The notes: generated by a model not told the origin, from the letters alone. DNA of 64,000 nucleotides from Paraburkholderia flava (GCF_004359985.1 NZ_SMRO01000001.1:1960193-2024192); one strand, 5' to 3'. Positions 36,087 to 46,224 are shown, counted from the first letter of the stretch. Made by a program: numbers and translations.

Positions 36087-37421
36087 ATGCATCGTTTTAT
36101 CGTCGTTGGCGGGGGCGCGGGGGGACTGGAACTGGCGACGCGTCTCGGCGACCGCTACGCTCCACACAAGAACAAGGGCGGATCAAGCGCGCAGGTCACG
36201 CTGGTCGACCGCTATCCGACGCACATCTGGAAGCCGCTGCTGCACGAAGTGGCTGCGGGCAGCATGGACCCGTTCACGCAGGAACTCGAATACGCAGCGC
36301 AGGCGCGCTGGCACGGCTTCGAGTTTCAGCAGGGCGATCTGCTCGGACTCGATCGCGCGGCGCGACGCATCACGCTCGCGGCGGTCGCGGATGAAGACGG
36401 CGCCGACATGCTGCCGCAACGCGAACTGGAATACGACACGCTCGTCATCGCGATCGGCAGCACGACGCATTTCTTCGGCGTGCAGGGCGCGTCCGAGTAT
36501 TCGATCGCACTCGATACCGTCGGCCAGGCCGAGCGTTTCCGCAAGCGTCTGATCGCCGCGTGCATTCGCGCCGAACATCAGGTGCATGAGCGCGTCGAAA
36601 CCGAGTCGGGCGAGCCGCGCGTTCAGGTGGCGATCGTCGGCGGTGGTGCAACGGGCGTCGAGTTGTCGGCCGAACTGCGCAATACCGCGCAGGTGCTGTC
36701 CGCGTATGGTCTGCACAAGCTCGATCCGCGGCACGATGTTGGCATCGTGCTGATCGAATCGGGTACGCGGATTTTGCCGGCGCTGCCCGAGCGTGTATCG
36801 ACCGCGACGTCCGAACTGCTCGTGAAACTCGGCGTGAAGCTGATGACCGGCGAGACCGTTGCGGAAGTCGCACCGGGCCTCGTGCGCACCGCGAGCGGCA
36901 AGACCGTGCGCGCGGATCTGACCGTGTGGGCTGCAGGCATCAAGGCGCCGGCCGTGCTCGGCAAACTCGACGGGCTCGCGGTGAATCGCCTCGGCCAGCT
37001 GCTCGTGCGCAACACGTTGCAGACCGAGATCGACGACAACATCTTCGCGCTTGGCGATTGTGCGGCGTGTCCGTGGCCTGGCACCGATCGTAACGTGCCG
37101 CCGCGCGCGCAGGCTGCGCATCAGCAGGCGAGCTTTTTGTTGAAAGCGCTCGCCGCACGGCTCGACAACCGGCCGCTGCCGGACTTCACGTATCGCGATT
37201 TCGGATCGCTGGTGTCGCTCGGGCATTTCAGTGCAGTCGGCAATCTGATGGGCGGCGTGATCGGCGGGAACATGCTGATCGAAGGGCTCTTTGCGCGTTT
37301 CATGTACATGTCGTTGTATCGGTTGCATATCGCCGCGCTGCATGGATATGCGCGGATGGTGCTCGATACGTTCGCGCACTGGCTGCGGCGAACTACGCTG
37401 CCGAGGGTGAAGCTGCATTAG
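36087..37421 (+). CDS. ndh: Type II NADH dehydrogenase (NDH-2)
   Basis: A 444-residue single-subunit NADH:quinone oxidoreductase, peripheral at the inner membrane. FAD motif IVVGGGAGGLELATRLGDR at the N-terminus, NADH motif VAIVGGGATGVELSAEL near residue 190, and the second FAD motif IFALGDCAACPWPGTDRNVP with the quinone-site stretch PPRAQAAHQQASFL. The C-terminal amphipathic region (FMYMSLYRLHIAALHGYARM) serves as membrane anchor. The ATG at 36087 has GGAGG at 36076-36080. The last 21 codons are repeated downstream in diverged form. It follows polA by 228 bases, in which I see no other gene. Confidence 0.93.
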   Translation: MHRFIVVGGGAGGLELATRLGDRYAPHKNKGGSSAQVTLVDRYPTHIWKPLLHEVAAGSMDPFTQELEYAAQARWHGFEFQQGDLLGLDRAARRITLAAVADEDGADMLPQRELEYDTLVIAIGSTTHFFGVQGASEYSIALDTVGQAERFRKRLIAACIRAEHQVHERVETESGEPRVQVAIVGGGATGVELSAELRNTAQVLSAYGLHKLDPRHDVGIVLIESGTRILPALPERVSTATSELLVKLGVKLMTGETVAEVAPGLVRTASGKTVRADLTVWAAGIKAPAVLGKLDGLAVNRLGQLLVRNTLQTEIDDNIFALGDCAACPWPGTDRNVPPRAQAAHQQASFLLKALAARLDNRPLPDFTYRDFGSLVSLGHFSAVGNLMGGVIGGNMLIEGLFARFMYMSLYRLHIAALHGYARMVLDTFAHWLRRTTLPRVKLH

Positions 37422-37562
37422 GCGGGTGGGTGACGCAGTGATGGCGCTCGATGCGTTCGCGCGCTGGTTGCGCCGGACCACGTTGCCGCGTGTGAAGCTG
37501 CGTTAGGCGAGTGAGTGACGCATCGGCGTTGATGGTTCTCGACGCGTGCGAAGCTGCATCAG
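37353..37562 (+). repeat. Tandem degenerate copies of the ndh 3' end
   Basis: The last 21 codons, stop and following bases of ndh recur 85 bases later (TAG at 37419 and 37504), then once more in shortened form (GAAGCTGCATCAGGCGAGCGAG, equivalent position 37560). The second copy reads MALDAFARWLRRTTLP then RVKLR-stop, against MVLDTFAHWLRRTTLP then RVKLH-stop in ndh. Of about 11 base changes most are silent or conservative, so the copy diverged as coding DNA. The third copy has lost about 30 internal bases and its stop. Confidence 0.8.
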
Positions 37563-37652
37563 GCGAGCGAGTCAAACCGGCAGCGTCGATGCAGCGGCTG
37601 GCCGGCAAGAGGTATGCTGTTGCCTCGTTGCCGTCCATCCGAGGAGCGCCGC

Positions 37653-38525
37653 ATGCTGAAACCCGAAGTCGACAGTCTGGTTCCGCACGTTCCGTTCGAT
37701 CGTCGAACGTTCATCAAGGCCGCACTCGGCAGCGGTTTCGCCGCTGCCGTACTGCCGGTCTCCGCACAAACCATTCACACCGATAGCGAAGGGCTCGAAG
37801 CCGGCGAGGTCGCCGTCATGTCGGGCGGCACCATCGTGCCGGCGTATCGCGCGCAGCCGTCGGGTAAGACGCATCTGCCGGTGATCATCGTCGTCCATGA
37901 GATCTTCGGCGTGCACGAGCACATCGCCGACGTGTGCCGGCGCTTCGCGAAGGCCGGTTATCTGGCGATCGCGCCGAACCTCTACACGCGCGAAGGCGAT
38001 CCGTCGATCTACCCGACGATCCAGCAACTCAGCGCACAACTGGTCAGCAAGGTGCCCGACAGTCAGGTGCTCGCCGATCTCGACGCGACTGTCGCGTGGG
38101 CCGGCGAACACGGTGGGGATCTGAAGCGCGTGGGGGTCAACGGGTTTTGTTGGGGCGGTCGGATCGCGTGGCTTTACGCGGAGCACAATCCGCACGTGAA
38201 GGCGGCGGTCGCGTGGTACGGGCGCGTCGCCGGCGACCACACCGCGAATACGCCGGCCAATCCGCTCGATCTCGCCAGCAGCCTGCGCGTGCCGGTGCTG
38301 GGCCTGTACGGTCGACAGGATCCGAGCATTCCGCAGGACACGCTTGCGCAGATGAAGCAGGCGATCGCTGAAGGACCGCGCGAGGCACGCGGCTCGCAGT
38401 TCGTCGTGTACGACGATGCGGGCCACGCGTTCTTCGCCGACTATCGGCCGAGCTATCGCAAGGCGGATGCGGAAGACGGCTGGCGACGCACGCTAACCTG
38501 GTTCAGGCAGCACGGCGTCGCGTAA
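37653..38525 (+). CDS. Dienelactone hydrolase family protein with Tat-type signal
   Basis: A 290-residue alpha/beta hydrolase. The N-terminus has FDRRTFIKAALGSGF, a twin-arginine motif (RRTFIK) followed by a hydrophobic stretch ending VSAQT, so export by Tat is likely. The hydrolase domain carries the dienelactone hydrolase triad: the nucleophile Cys in NGFCWGGR, Asp in LYGRQDPSIP and His in DDAGHAFF, plus VVHEIFGVHEHIADVCRRFA. The natural substrate may not be dienelactone. Start ATG at 37653 with GAGGAG 9 bases upstream. It ends facing sseA. Confidence 0.9.
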   Translation: MLKPEVDSLVPHVPFDRRTFIKAALGSGFAAAVLPVSAQTIHTDSEGLEAGEVAVMSGGTIVPAYRAQPSGKTHLPVIIVVHEIFGVHEHIADVCRRFAKAGYLAIAPNLYTREGDPSIYPTIQQLSAQLVSKVPDSQVLADLDATVAWAGEHGGDLKRVGVNGFCWGGRIAWLYAEHNPHVKAAVAWYGRVAGDHTANTPANPLDLASSLRVPVLGLYGRQDPSIPQDTLAQMKQAIAEGPREARGSQFVVYDDAGHAFFADYRPSYRKADAEDGWRRTLTWFRQHGVA

Positions 38526-38537
38526 CACGGCGAGAGA

Positions 38538-38554
38538 CGGGCGAGCGTCGCCCG
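38538..38554. terminator. Hairpin between convergent dlh and sseA genes
   Basis: CGGGCGA (38538-38544) and TCGCCCG (38548-38554) form a 7-base GC stem with a GCG loop in the 36-base gap between two convergent stops. There is no T-tract, so it is only a candidate bidirectional terminator. Confidence 0.35.
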
Positions 38555-38561
38555 CCCGCGC

Positions 38562-39431
38562 TCAGGGCGTCGCGCCGGTCGCTACCGGGCGCGACGCATC
38601 CGTGCTCCACTCGCTCCACGATCCTGGGTACAGCACAGCGCCGTGCAGCCCGGCGACTTCCATCGCGAGTGCGTTGTGGCATGCGGTCACGCCGGAGCCG
38701 CATTGCAGGACGACCTTCTCCGGTGCAATGCCGGGGAGCAACGCGCCGATTTCCTCACGCAGCGTGTGGGCGGATTTGAAGCGACCGTCGGCGGTGAGGT
38801 TGTCTTTGAAGAAGCGGTTCAGCGCGCCGGGGATGTGGCCGCCCACCGGATCGAGCGTTTCGTTTTCGCCGCGATAGCGGTCGGCAGCGCGCGCATCGAC
38901 GAGCGTGCGTTCGCGCGTCGCGAGATTGCGCTCGACGCCCTGCGCATCGATCGTCGCGACGAGCGGCTTGCCGGCCTGGAAATCGCCGCGTGCGTGTGGC
39001 GGTGTGTCCTGAGTCAGCGGCTGGCCGTCGGCCTGCCAGGCAGGCAGACCGCCGTCGAGCAGCGCGACCGCATCGTGACCGAGCCAGCGCAGCAACCACC
39101 ATAGCCGTGCGGCGTACATGCCGCCTTGCGCGTCGTACGCGACGACCTGCTGGCCCTGCTTGAGCCCAAGCGCTGCGAGCGTATCGACGAGCTGTGCACG
39201 GTCCGGCAACGGATGACGTCCGTTGGAACCGGTCTTCGCGCCGGACAGATCGCGGTCGAGATGCAGGTAATGCGCGTGAGGCACATGGCCCGCCGCATAC
39301 GCGGCTTCGCCGGCGGTCGGGGCGGCGAGATCGAAGCGGCAATCGGCGACGAAGACACTGTCGGGGGCGGCGGCTAACCGTTCCGCCAGGTTCGCGGCGG
39401 AGATCAGTGTGGTGTAGTGGGTGTGGGACAT
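38562..39431 (-). CDS. sseA: 3-mercaptopyruvate / thiosulfate sulfurtransferase
   Basis: A 289-residue two-domain rhodanese. The N-terminal inactive domain (VFVADCRFDLAAPTAGEAAY, GHVPHAHYLHLDRDLSG) is followed by the catalytic domain (LVDARAADRYRGENETLDPV, GGHIPGALN). The active-site loop is QCGSGVTACHNA, with the catalytic Cys. The CGSGVTA loop is the form linked to mercaptopyruvate sulfurtransferase. I chose the ATG at 39429-39431 (MSHTHYTTLISAANLAERL), with AGGAG in front. The enzyme transfers sulfane sulfur to thiols or cyanide. A strong terminator separates it from the Rieske gene upstream. Confidence 0.9.
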   Translation of the reverse strand: MSHTHYTTLISAANLAERLAAAPDSVFVADCRFDLAAPTAGEAAYAAGHVPHAHYLHLDRDLSGAKTGSNGRHPLPDRAQLVDTLAALGLKQGQQVVAYDAQGGMYAARLWWLLRWLGHDAVALLDGGLPAWQADGQPLTQDTPPHARGDFQAGKPLVATIDAQGVERNLATRERTLVDARAADRYRGENETLDPVGGHIPGALNRFFKDNLTADGRFKSAHTLREEIGALLPGIAPEKVVLQCGSGVTACHNALAMEVAGLHGAVLYPGSWSEWSTDASRPVATGATP

Positions 39432-39481
39432 GACGGCTCCTGACAGCAGGTTCGGTTGCACCGAACGATGTCTGTAGTCTA

Positions 39482-39512
39482 AACAAAAAAGACGGGCTCG
39501 AAGCCCGTCTTT
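39482..39512 (-). terminator. Intrinsic terminator of the Rieske oxygenase gene
   Basis: Stem AAAGACGGGCT/AGCCCGTCTTT (39488-39498 with 39502-39512) and a 3-base loop. Read on the minus strand it is followed by TTTTTTGTTT. It lies just after the Rieske gene stop and before sseA. Confidence 0.85.
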
Positions 39513-39534
39513 CCTGGTGAGTTGCCGCCTGCGT

Positions 39535-40641
39535 TCAGATCGTGCCGAGTTCGCGCCGCAGGAATTCGTGGAAGTGCTGCATGCCGTCTTCCATCGGGCT
39601 CTGATACGGCCCAACCTGCGACTCGCCGCGCTCCATCAGCGCGCGGCGGCCCGCATCCATGCGTTCGGCGATCTCGTCGTCCTCGCGCGCGGTTTCCATA
39701 TAGGCGCCGCGCTCGGCCTCGACGAACTCGCGCTCGAACAGCGCGATTTCCTCGGGATAATAGAACTCGACGACGTTGGTCGTTTTCTGCGGTCCGCGCG
39801 GAATCAGCCATGACACGACCAGCACGTGCGGATACCACTCGATCATGATGCCCGGGTAGTACACCATCCAGATCGCGCCGAATTCCGGCGGTTCGCCGCC
39901 GCGGAAGCGCAGCACCTCGTCGTGCCACTTGCGGTACGTCGGGCTACCCGGCTGCTCGAGATCCTTGTGCACGCCGACTGTCTGCACGCTGTACCAGTCG
40001 CCGAATTCCCACGTCAGATCGTCGCAATTGACGAAGCTACCGAGGCCCGGATGGAACGGCGCGACGTGGTAGTCCTCCAGGTAGACCTCGATGAAGGACT
40101 TCCAGTTGTAGTTGCACTCGTGGACTTCGACGTGATCGAACATGAAGTTCGAGAAATCGAAATGCCGCTTCGTGCCGAGGCGCGACAGATCTTTCGCGAC
40201 ATCGCGACCCTGCGCTTCGAACAGCAGCCCCTGCCAGTTCTGCAGCGGCGTGCCGCCGAGATTCAGACACGGGTTGTCCGCGAAATGCGGTGCGCCGAGA
40301 AGCTGGCCGTTCAGATCGTACGTCCAGCGATGCAGGGGACAGACGATGTTCTCCGTCTGGCCGCGGCCGTTGAGCATGATCGCCTGGCGATGGCGGCACA
40401 CGTTCGACAGCAGTTCGACCTGCGACTGCTGGTTGCGCACGAGCACCCGGCCCTCTTTCTCGCTGGGCAGAGCAAAATAACTCCCCGCGTCCGGCACCAT
40501 GAGTTCGTGCCCGACGTAGCGAGGACCTTTCTTGAAAAGGGTGTCGATTTCGCGCTTGAGAAGCGCTTCGTCAAAGTAAGCCGTGACTGGCAGCTGGCTG
40601 TGGACAGACCGCAACTGCAATGCATTGCTCAGATTGGACAT
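39535..40641 (-). CDS. Rieske non-heme iron oxygenase, alpha subunit type
   Basis: A 368-residue ring-hydroxylating-oxygenase-type protein. The Rieske 2Fe-2S site is CRHR at residues 82-85 and CPLH about 17 residues later (C-x-H...C-x2-H). The mononuclear iron region is FIEVYLEDYHVAPFHPGLGS, with the two His. The C-terminal catalytic domain continues through YPGIMIEWYPHVLVVSWLIP. I chose the ATG at 40639-40641 (MSNLSNALQLRSVHSQLPV). No ferredoxin, reductase or small-subunit gene is nearby, so its electron partner is elsewhere. The substrate is unknown and need not be aromatic. Confidence 0.87.
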   Translation of the reverse strand: MSNLSNALQLRSVHSQLPVTAYFDEALLKREIDTLFKKGPRYVGHELMVPDAGSYFALPSEKEGRVLVRNQQSQVELLSNVCRHRQAIMLNGRGQTENIVCPLHRWTYDLNGQLLGAPHFADNPCLNLGGTPLQNWQGLLFEAQGRDVAKDLSRLGTKRHFDFSNFMFDHVEVHECNYNWKSFIEVYLEDYHVAPFHPGLGSFVNCDDLTWEFGDWYSVQTVGVHKDLEQPGSPTYRKWHDEVLRFRGGEPPEFGAIWMVYYPGIMIEWYPHVLVVSWLIPRGPQKTTNVVEFYYPEEIALFEREFVEAERGAYMETAREDDEIAERMDAGRRALMERGESQVGPYQSPMEDGMQHFHEFLRRELGTI

Positions 40642-40927
40642 TCCCACTCCCGTGAAGACGTGAAAGCAGTGAACAACCCAACCATCGAAAATTCGATTTA
40701 GGGAGCCCGCGATTATACCGGTTTCCCCTTCCCGGGGGACACTTAAGTCCCTGATTTGGGTCAAAATTGTCGGGGAAGTTCGCGGTATTTTCAGGGTCGC
40801 GAGAATATTGTTCCGACGGCGTGGCGCGGCTCGCAGAGCCCCGCCACGCGGCTGCGGGCGCTCCAGCGGATCGGAATTGTCGCTTTTGCCGTAGAATGTC
40901 CGACTTGTTTTAATTTTGCGACGACTC

Positions 40928-41236
40928 ATGGCGAAGACCGCAACAAAGGACGCTGCCGGCGGGTCTGTGCAAGGCGTCGACGGTGTGCCGCTGCCCGAGA
41001 GTTACGAGGCAGCGCTCGCGGAACTGGAAGGGCTGGTCGCGCGGATGGAAGGCGGCAGCCTGAGCCTCGAGGAATCGCTCGCCGCGTACCGGCGCGGCGC
41101 GGCCCTCGTCGCGTTTTGCCAGCAACAGCTGGAGAAGGTGGAACAGCAAGTGCGCGTCCTCGATGGCGAGACGCTGAAGCCGCTGCCCACGAACCCTGCA
41201 GGACCAACCGCCGCCGAGAGCGGAGACGATTTATGA
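40928..41236 (+). CDS. xseB: Exodeoxyribonuclease VII small subunit
   Basis: A 102-residue XseB. The family core is [20 protein letters not shown] followed by [19 protein letters not shown] and [15 protein letters not shown]. The protein is slightly long because of N- and C-terminal tails. It joins XseA to degrade single-stranded DNA. The ATG at 40928 gives [12 protein letters not shown]. The stop TGA overlaps the ispA start (ATGA at 41233-41236). xseB-ispA-dxs is a widely conserved operon. Confidence 0.93.
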   Translation: MAKTATKDAAGGSVQGVDGVPLPESYEAALAELEGLVARMEGGSLSLEESLAAYRRGAALVAFCQQQLEKVEQQVRVLDGETLKPLPTNPAGPTAAESGDDL

Positions 41237-42114
41237 CTTTCGACGAATGGATGCGTTCCGTGCTCGACCGTGTCGAGACGGCGCTGGATCACTATTTGCC
41301 GGCCACGACGGTCGAGCCCGCCCAGTTGCACGAGGCGATGCGCTACGCGGTCATGGGCGGCGGCAAGCGGGTGCGCCCGCTGTTGTGTCATGCTGCCGGC
41401 GAATTGACCGGTGCTCAGGCCGGCTGTGTCGAGGCGGCTTCGGCGGCGCTCGAAATGATTCACGTGTACTCGCTCGTGCATGACGATATGCCGTGTATGG
41501 ACGACGATGCACTGCGTCGCGGCAAACCGACGGTACACGTCAAATATGACGAAGCGACGGCACTGCTCGTCGGCGATGCGCTGCAGTCGCAGGCTTTCGT
41601 CGCGCTGACCGCCAACGTGCTCGCGGCGCCCCAGCAGGCGGCGCTGGTGCGCGAACTGGCGCTGGCCAGCGGCTCGGTCGGGATGGCGGGCGGTCAGGCA
41701 ATCGACCTCGCGAGCGTCGGTCATACGCTCACGCGGCCGCAGCTGGAAACGATGCATCGGATGAAGACGGGCGCGCTGCTGCGTGCAGCGGTCCGGATGG
41801 GCGCCCTCGCGGGCGAGACGCCCGATGCGGCTGCGATGCGTTCGCTCGATGCGTACGCGGCCGCGGTCGGTCTGGCGTTTCAGGTGGTCGACGACATTCT
41901 CGACGTCACGACCGATTCCGCGACGCTCGGCAAGACGGCCGGCAAGGATGCGAAGGACGGTAAGCCGACCTATGTATCGATTATCGGGCTCGACGCTTCG
42001 CGCGCGCTCGCCACGCAATTGCGGGCGGACGCGCATGCGGCGCTCGTACCGTTCGGCGCGCGCGCACAGCGCCTCGCCGAGCTGGCCGACCTGGTCGTCA
42101 ACCGGGTGAGCTGA
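41233..42114 (+). CDS. ispA: Farnesyl diphosphate synthase
   Basis: A 293-residue trans-prenyltransferase making farnesyl diphosphate from IPP and DMAPP. It has [17 protein letters not shown], the first Asp-rich motif [36 protein letters not shown] and the second Asp-rich motif [20 protein letters not shown] with [17 protein letters not shown]. The start overlaps xseB by 4 bases. It feeds quinone, undecaprenyl and hopanoid synthesis, and is followed by dxs, the first enzyme of the same pathway. Confidence 0.95.
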   Translation: MTFDEWMRSVLDRVETALDHYLPATTVEPAQLHEAMRYAVMGGGKRVRPLLCHAAGELTGAQAGCVEAASAALEMIHVYSLVHDDMPCMDDDALRRGKPTVHVKYDEATALLVGDALQSQAFVALTANVLAAPQQAALVRELALASGSVGMAGGQAIDLASVGHTLTRPQLETMHRMKTGALLRAAVRMGALAGETPDAAAMRSLDAYAAAVGLAFQVVDDILDVTTDSATLGKTAGKDAKDGKPTYVSIIGLDASRALATQLRADAHAALVPFGARAQRLAELADLVVNRVS

Positions 42115-42207
42115 CGCAGTATCAACGCGGAAGCCTGCCGCCACACATACGACGCTACGGTGTGTGAACGAAGTGCGGGCACGCAGTTTTCCTACAATGG
42201 AACGACG

Positions 42208-44106
42208 ATGTACGACTTGCTGAAAACCATTGACGACCCGGCGGCCTTGCGCCGCCTCGATCGTCGCCAGCTGCAACCGCTCGCAGACGAGTTGCGTGCC
42301 TTCGTGCTCGACAGCGTTTCGCAAACGGGCGGCCACCTGTCGTCGAATCTCGGTACGGTCGAACTGACGATCGCGCTGCATTACGTGTTCGAAACACCGC
42401 GCGACCGGATCGTCTGGGATGTGGGTCATCAAACGTATCCGCACAAGATTCTCACGGGCCGTCGCGAACAGATGCACACGCTGCGTCAACTCGACGGCAT
42501 CTCCGGTTTTCCGCGTCGCAGCGAGTCCGAATACGACACGTTCGGCACCGCGCATTCGAGCACGTCGATCTCGGCCGCGTTCGGCATGGCCGTCGCGTCG
42601 AAGCTGCAGAACGCAGGGCGCTATTCGATCGCCGTGATCGGCGACGGCGCGATGACCGCGGGCATGGCCTTCGAGGCACTGAACAATGCGGGCGTGGCCG
42701 ACGACGTCCCGCTGCTCGTGATCCTCAACGACAACGACATGTCGATCTCGCCGCCGGTCGGCGCGTTGAATCGCCATCTCGCACGTTTGATGTCCGGCCG
42801 TTTCTACGCAGCGGCTCGCGCTGGCGTCGAGCGCGTGCTGCGCGTCGCGCCGCCGATGCTCGACCTCGCACGCAAGCTCGAAGAACACGCGAAGGGCATG
42901 ATCGTGCCGGCTACGCTGTTCGAAGAGTTCGGCTTCAACTACATCGGGCCGATCGACGGTCACGATCTCGATTCGCTGATCCCGACGCTGCAGAACATCA
43001 AGGAACTGCGCGGTCCGCAGTTCCTGCACGTCGTGACGAAGAAAGGCCAGGGCTACAAGCTCGCCGAGGCCGATCCGGTGCTGTATCACGGTCCCGGCAA
43101 GTTCAATCCGGCCGAAGGCATCAAGCCGTCCACCGCGCCCAGCAAGAAGACCTACACGCACGTGTTCGGCGAATGGCTGTGCGACGCGGCCGAGCTCGAC
43201 GCACGCGTGGTCGGCATCACGCCGGCGATGCGTGAAGGCTCCGGCATGGTCGAGTTCGAGAAGCGCTTCCCGGATCGCTATTTCGACGTCGGCATCGCCG
43301 AGCAGCACGCCGTGACGTTCGCGGGCGGCCTCGCTGCCGACGGCATGAAGCCGGTGGTCGCGATCTATTCGACGTTCCTGCAGCGTGCATACGATCAACT
43401 GATTCACGACGTCGCGTTGCAGAACCTGCCGGTGGTATTCGCGATCGATCGTGCGGGTCTCGTCGGCGCCGATGGCGCGACGCACGCGGGCGCATACGAC
43501 CTCGCGTTCCTGCGCTGCATCCCGAACATGACGGTGATGGCCGCGTCCGACGAAAACGAATGCCGTCAGATGCTCTACACGGCATTGCAGCAGCCGAATC
43601 CGACGGCCGTGCGTTATCCGCGCGGCGCCGGCACGGGTGTCGCGACGGTCAAGCAGATGGTGGCGCTGCCGCTCGGCAAGGGCGAAGTGCGTCGCGAGAC
43701 GTCGCAAGCCGCCGGCAAACGCATCGCGATCCTCGCGTTCGGCACGATGGTCGCGCCGGCGCTCGCCGCCGCGGAGCAACTGGACGCGACCGTCGCGAAC
43801 ATGCGCTTCGTTAAGCCGCTCGACGCCGAACTGGTCCGCCAGCTCGCAGAAACCCACGACGCAATCGTCACGGTCGAAGAAGGCTGTGTGATGGGCGGCG
43901 CGGGTTCGGCCTGCGTCGAAGCCCTGCTGGAGAGTGGGGTTATGCGGCCGGTGCTACAGTTGGGCCTGCCCGACCGGTTCATCGATCACGGCGACCCCGC
44001 GAAGCTGCTGGCGGAATGCGGCCTCGACGGTGCCGGCATCGCGAAGTCGATTCGCGAGCGTTTCGTGGATCATGCGGCCGGCAAGTCGGTGAAGCGCGTC
44101 GCCTGA
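42208..44106 (+). CDS. dxs: 1-deoxy-D-xylulose-5-phosphate synthase
   Basis: A 632-residue thiamine-diphosphate enzyme, first step of the MEP isoprenoid pathway. Seen in order: [20 protein letters not shown], the ThDP/Mg motif [18 protein letters not shown], the catalytic Glu in [37 protein letters not shown] and RYPRGAG. The ATG at 42208 ([14 protein letters not shown]) gives the usual length. It is the third gene of the xseB-ispA-dxs operon, 93 bases after ispA. Confidence 0.97.
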   Translation: MYDLLKTIDDPAALRRLDRRQLQPLADELRAFVLDSVSQTGGHLSSNLGTVELTIALHYVFETPRDRIVWDVGHQTYPHKILTGRREQMHTLRQLDGISGFPRRSESEYDTFGTAHSSTSISAAFGMAVASKLQNAGRYSIAVIGDGAMTAGMAFEALNNAGVADDVPLLVILNDNDMSISPPVGALNRHLARLMSGRFYAAARAGVERVLRVAPPMLDLARKLEEHAKGMIVPATLFEEFGFNYIGPIDGHDLDSLIPTLQNIKELRGPQFLHVVTKKGQGYKLAEADPVLYHGPGKFNPAEGIKPSTAPSKKTYTHVFGEWLCDAAELDARVVGITPAMREGSGMVEFEKRFPDRYFDVGIAEQHAVTFAGGLAADGMKPVVAIYSTFLQRAYDQLIHDVALQNLPVVFAIDRAGLVGADGATHAGAYDLAFLRCIPNMTVMAASDENECRQMLYTALQQPNPTAVRYPRGAGTGVATVKQMVALPLGKGEVRRETSQAAGKRIAILAFGTMVAPALAAAEQLDATVANMRFVKPLDAELVRQLAETHDAIVTVEEGCVMGGAGSACVEALLESGVMRPVLQLGLPDRFIDHGDPAKLLAECGLDGAGIAKSIRERFVDHAAGKSVKRVA

Positions 44107-44195
44107 TTGCACAAGTGAGATGGCCGGCTTCGCCCGGTCTTCGCTGACATAACAATCCCCGCTTGAGTCGATGGGCCTGACGGCCCGTCATGCAT

Positions 44196-44216
44196 CGCCG
44201 GCATCTGCCGGCGTTT
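44196..44216 (+). terminator. Weak terminator candidate after dxs
   Basis: CGCCGGCA and TGCCGGCG form an 8-base stem at 44196-44213, followed only by TTTGCCGTTT. It is the best hairpin in the 197-base gap between dxs and folE2. Confidence 0.35.
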
Positions 44217-44303
44217 GCCGTTTCGCCTTTGCCCGCGTAATGGAATAGATTGCCGCGTGCGACGTTATATTCACATCGCCGTGCGACCAATGAGGACAAG
44301 AAG

Positions 44304-45110
44304 ATGAACCAGATGAATCCCGCCTTCGTGATGCCCGACGTGCAAAGCACGCTCGACACACGCCAGATTCCGATCCAGCGGGTCGGCGTCAAGGCGGTGC
44401 GGCATCCGGTGACCGTGCGTACGCAAGCCGGCGACGTGCAGCACACGGTCGGTATGTGGAACCTCGATGTCCATCTGCCCGCCGACCAGAAGGGCACGCA
44501 CATGTCGCGCTTCGTCGCGCTGCTCGAAGAGAACCGCACGCCGCTCGACGTCGCTGCGTTCCGCTCGATGCTCGCGTCGATGCTCGAGAAGCTCGAAGCC
44601 GAAGCGGGTCGTATCGAAGTGTCGTTTCCGTATTTCGTCAGCAAGGTGGCGCCGGTATCGGGCGTGCAGAGCCTGCTCGATTACGAAGTCACGCTGACCG
44701 GCGAAACCCGCAACGGGACGACGCGGGTGTTTCTGAAGGTGCTGGTGCCGGTGACGAGCCTGTGCCCGTGCTCGAAAAAGATCTCGCAGTACGGCGCGCA
44801 CAACCAGCGCTCGCACGTGACGATCGACGCCGAACTGGCCGGCGACGTTCCGGTGGAAGCGTTGATCCGGATCGCGGAAGAAGAGGCATCGTGCGAACTG
44901 TGGGGTCTGCTGAAGCGCCCCGACGAGAAGTTCGTCACCGAGCGTGCGTATGAAAATCCGAAGTTCGTCGAAGATCTGGTGCGCGATGTCGCGCAGCGAT
45001 TGAATGCGGATGAGCGGGTCGTCGCGTATGTGCTCGAAGCCGAGAACTTCGAATCGATCCACAACCACAGCGCGTATGCGCTGATCGAACACGACAAGCG
45101 CGTGCGTTGA
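44304..45110 (+). CDS. folE2: GTP cyclohydrolase FolE2
   Basis: A 268-residue FolE2 (type IB GTP cyclohydrolase), converting GTP to dihydroneopterin triphosphate for folate or queuosine. Markers are [38 protein letters not shown] with the metal/active-site Cys, [34 protein letters not shown] and [19 protein letters not shown]. The ATG at 44304 follows TGAGGA. FolE2 is metal-promiscuous and often replaces FolE under zinc limitation. No zinc-uptake-regulator site was recognised here. It ends at a strong terminator. Confidence 0.94.
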   Translation: MNQMNPAFVMPDVQSTLDTRQIPIQRVGVKAVRHPVTVRTQAGDVQHTVGMWNLDVHLPADQKGTHMSRFVALLEENRTPLDVAAFRSMLASMLEKLEAEAGRIEVSFPYFVSKVAPVSGVQSLLDYEVTLTGETRNGTTRVFLKVLVPVTSLCPCSKKISQYGAHNQRSHVTIDAELAGDVPVEALIRIAEEEASCELWGLLKRPDEKFVTERAYENPKFVEDLVRDVAQRLNADERVVAYVLEAENFESIHNHSAYALIEHDKRVR

Positions 45111-45144
45111 TCTGGGCGTTGGTTATACGGTTGTCGTGATGAAG

Positions 45145-45175
45145 AAATGGCCGCTCGATGAGCGGCCATTTTTTT
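45145..45175 (+). terminator. Intrinsic terminator of folE2
   Basis: A perfect 12-base stem AAATGGCCGCTC/GAGCGGCCATTT (45145-45156 with 45160-45171), a GAT loop and a T-run to 45175. It lies between convergent folE2 and tsaD. Confidence 0.9.
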
Positions 45176-45198
45176 GAAGGGCGTTCGCTGTGACGCGG

Positions 45199-46224
45199 CT
45201 AGCGCGCGAGCGATGCCAGATCCCAGCGCGGCTTCACCGTGAACGCGTAGTCGTTGCTTGCCTGCGCGGGCCAGCGCTGCAGACGCAGCGCGCCGGCCAG
45301 CGCGATCATCGCGCCGTTGTCCGTGCACAGCGACAGGTCCGGGTAATGCACGTCGAACCCGCGTTTCTTCGCGGCCGCCGACAGCGCCTCGCGCAGTTGC
45401 CGGTTCGCACCGACACCACCCGCCACCACCAGCCGCTTCAACTGCGTGCGCTTGAGCGCCGCCAGCGACTTCGCCGCGAGCACGTCGACGGCTGCATCGA
45501 CGAAACCACGCGCAATGTCGGCCTTGGGCTGCTCGCAGAGATTGGAGCCGAGCTTCTTCACTTGGGTCAGCACCGCGGTCTTGAGACCGCTGAAGCTGAA
45601 ATCGAGGTCGCCCGAATGCAGCATCGGGCGCGGCAACGCGACGGCGCCTGGCGTGCCGAACTCGGCGAGTCGCGAGACTTCCGGGCCGCCCGGGTAACCG
45701 AGGCCGAGCAGTTTGGCTGTTTTGTCGAAGGCTTCACCGGCTGCGTCGTCGAGCGTTTCGCCGAGCGTTTCGTATTCGCCGACATCGGTAACGCGCATCA
45801 GCTGCGTATGGCCGCCGGACACCAGCAGCGCGACGAACGGGAACGGCGGCGGCTCGTCGACCAGCAGCGGCGACAGCAGATGCCCTTCGAGGTGGTGAAT
45901 GCCGATCGTCGGTTTGTTCCAGGCCATCGCGAGCGCGTTGGCGATGCTCGCGCCGACCAGCAGCGCGCCGGCCAGTCCTGGCCCTTGCGTGAACGCGATC
46001 GCGTCGATCGCTTCGCGTGCGCAGCCCGAGCGCGCGAGCACGTCTTCGAGCAGCGGCAGCGCACGGCGAATGTGATCGCGCGACGCGAGTTCCGGCACCA
46101 CGCCGCCGTACTCCCGGTGCATCGCGATCTGCGAATGCAGCGCGTGAGCGAGCAGGCCCCGCTCCGTGTCGTAGAGCGCGAGACCGGTTTCGTCGCAGGA
46201 GCTTTCGATACCGAGAACGAGCAT
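45199..46224 (-). CDS. tsaD: tRNA threonylcarbamoyladenosine biosynthesis protein TsaD
   Basis: A 341-residue ASKHA-fold protein that transfers the threonylcarbamoyl group to A37 of ANN-decoding tRNAs with TsaB and TsaE. Seen are the start [19 protein letters not shown], the metal site [12 protein letters not shown] (HxxxH), [39 protein letters not shown] and the C-terminal [14 protein letters not shown] with the Asp ligand. The start is the ATG at 46222-46224. It is divergent from the HI0933 flavoprotein gene. Its closeness to rpsU-dnaG-rpoD is also seen in enterobacteria. Confidence 0.96.
   Translation of the reverse strand: MLVLGIESSCDETGLALYDTERGLLAHALHSQIAMHREYGGVVPELASRDHIRRALPLLEDVLARSGCAREAIDAIAFTQGPGLAGALLVGASIANALAMAWNKPTIGIHHLEGHLLSPLLVDEPPPFPFVALLVSGGHTQLMRVTDVGEYETLGETLDDAAGEAFDKTAKLLGLGYPGGPEVSRLAEFGTPGAVALPRPMLHSGDLDFSFSGLKTAVLTQVKKLGSNLCEQPKADIARGFVDAAVDVLAAKSLAALKRTQLKRLVVAGGVGANRQLREALSAAAKKRGFDVHYPDLSLCTDNGAMIALAGALRLQRWPAQASNDYAFTVKPRWDLASLAR

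Noticed and set aside
33147..36167. A 1006-codon minus-strand frame opposite polA
   Set aside because: Antisense shadow of polA; no domain and the wrong composition.
36940..37040. Possible CRISPR-like or other short repeats around ndh
   Set aside because: No regular repeat-spacer structure anywhere in the window; the only repeats near ndh are the 3'-end copies.
41002..43857. A 951-codon minus-strand frame opposite xseB-ispA-dxs
   Set aside because: Crosses three conserved genes and shows no protein family.
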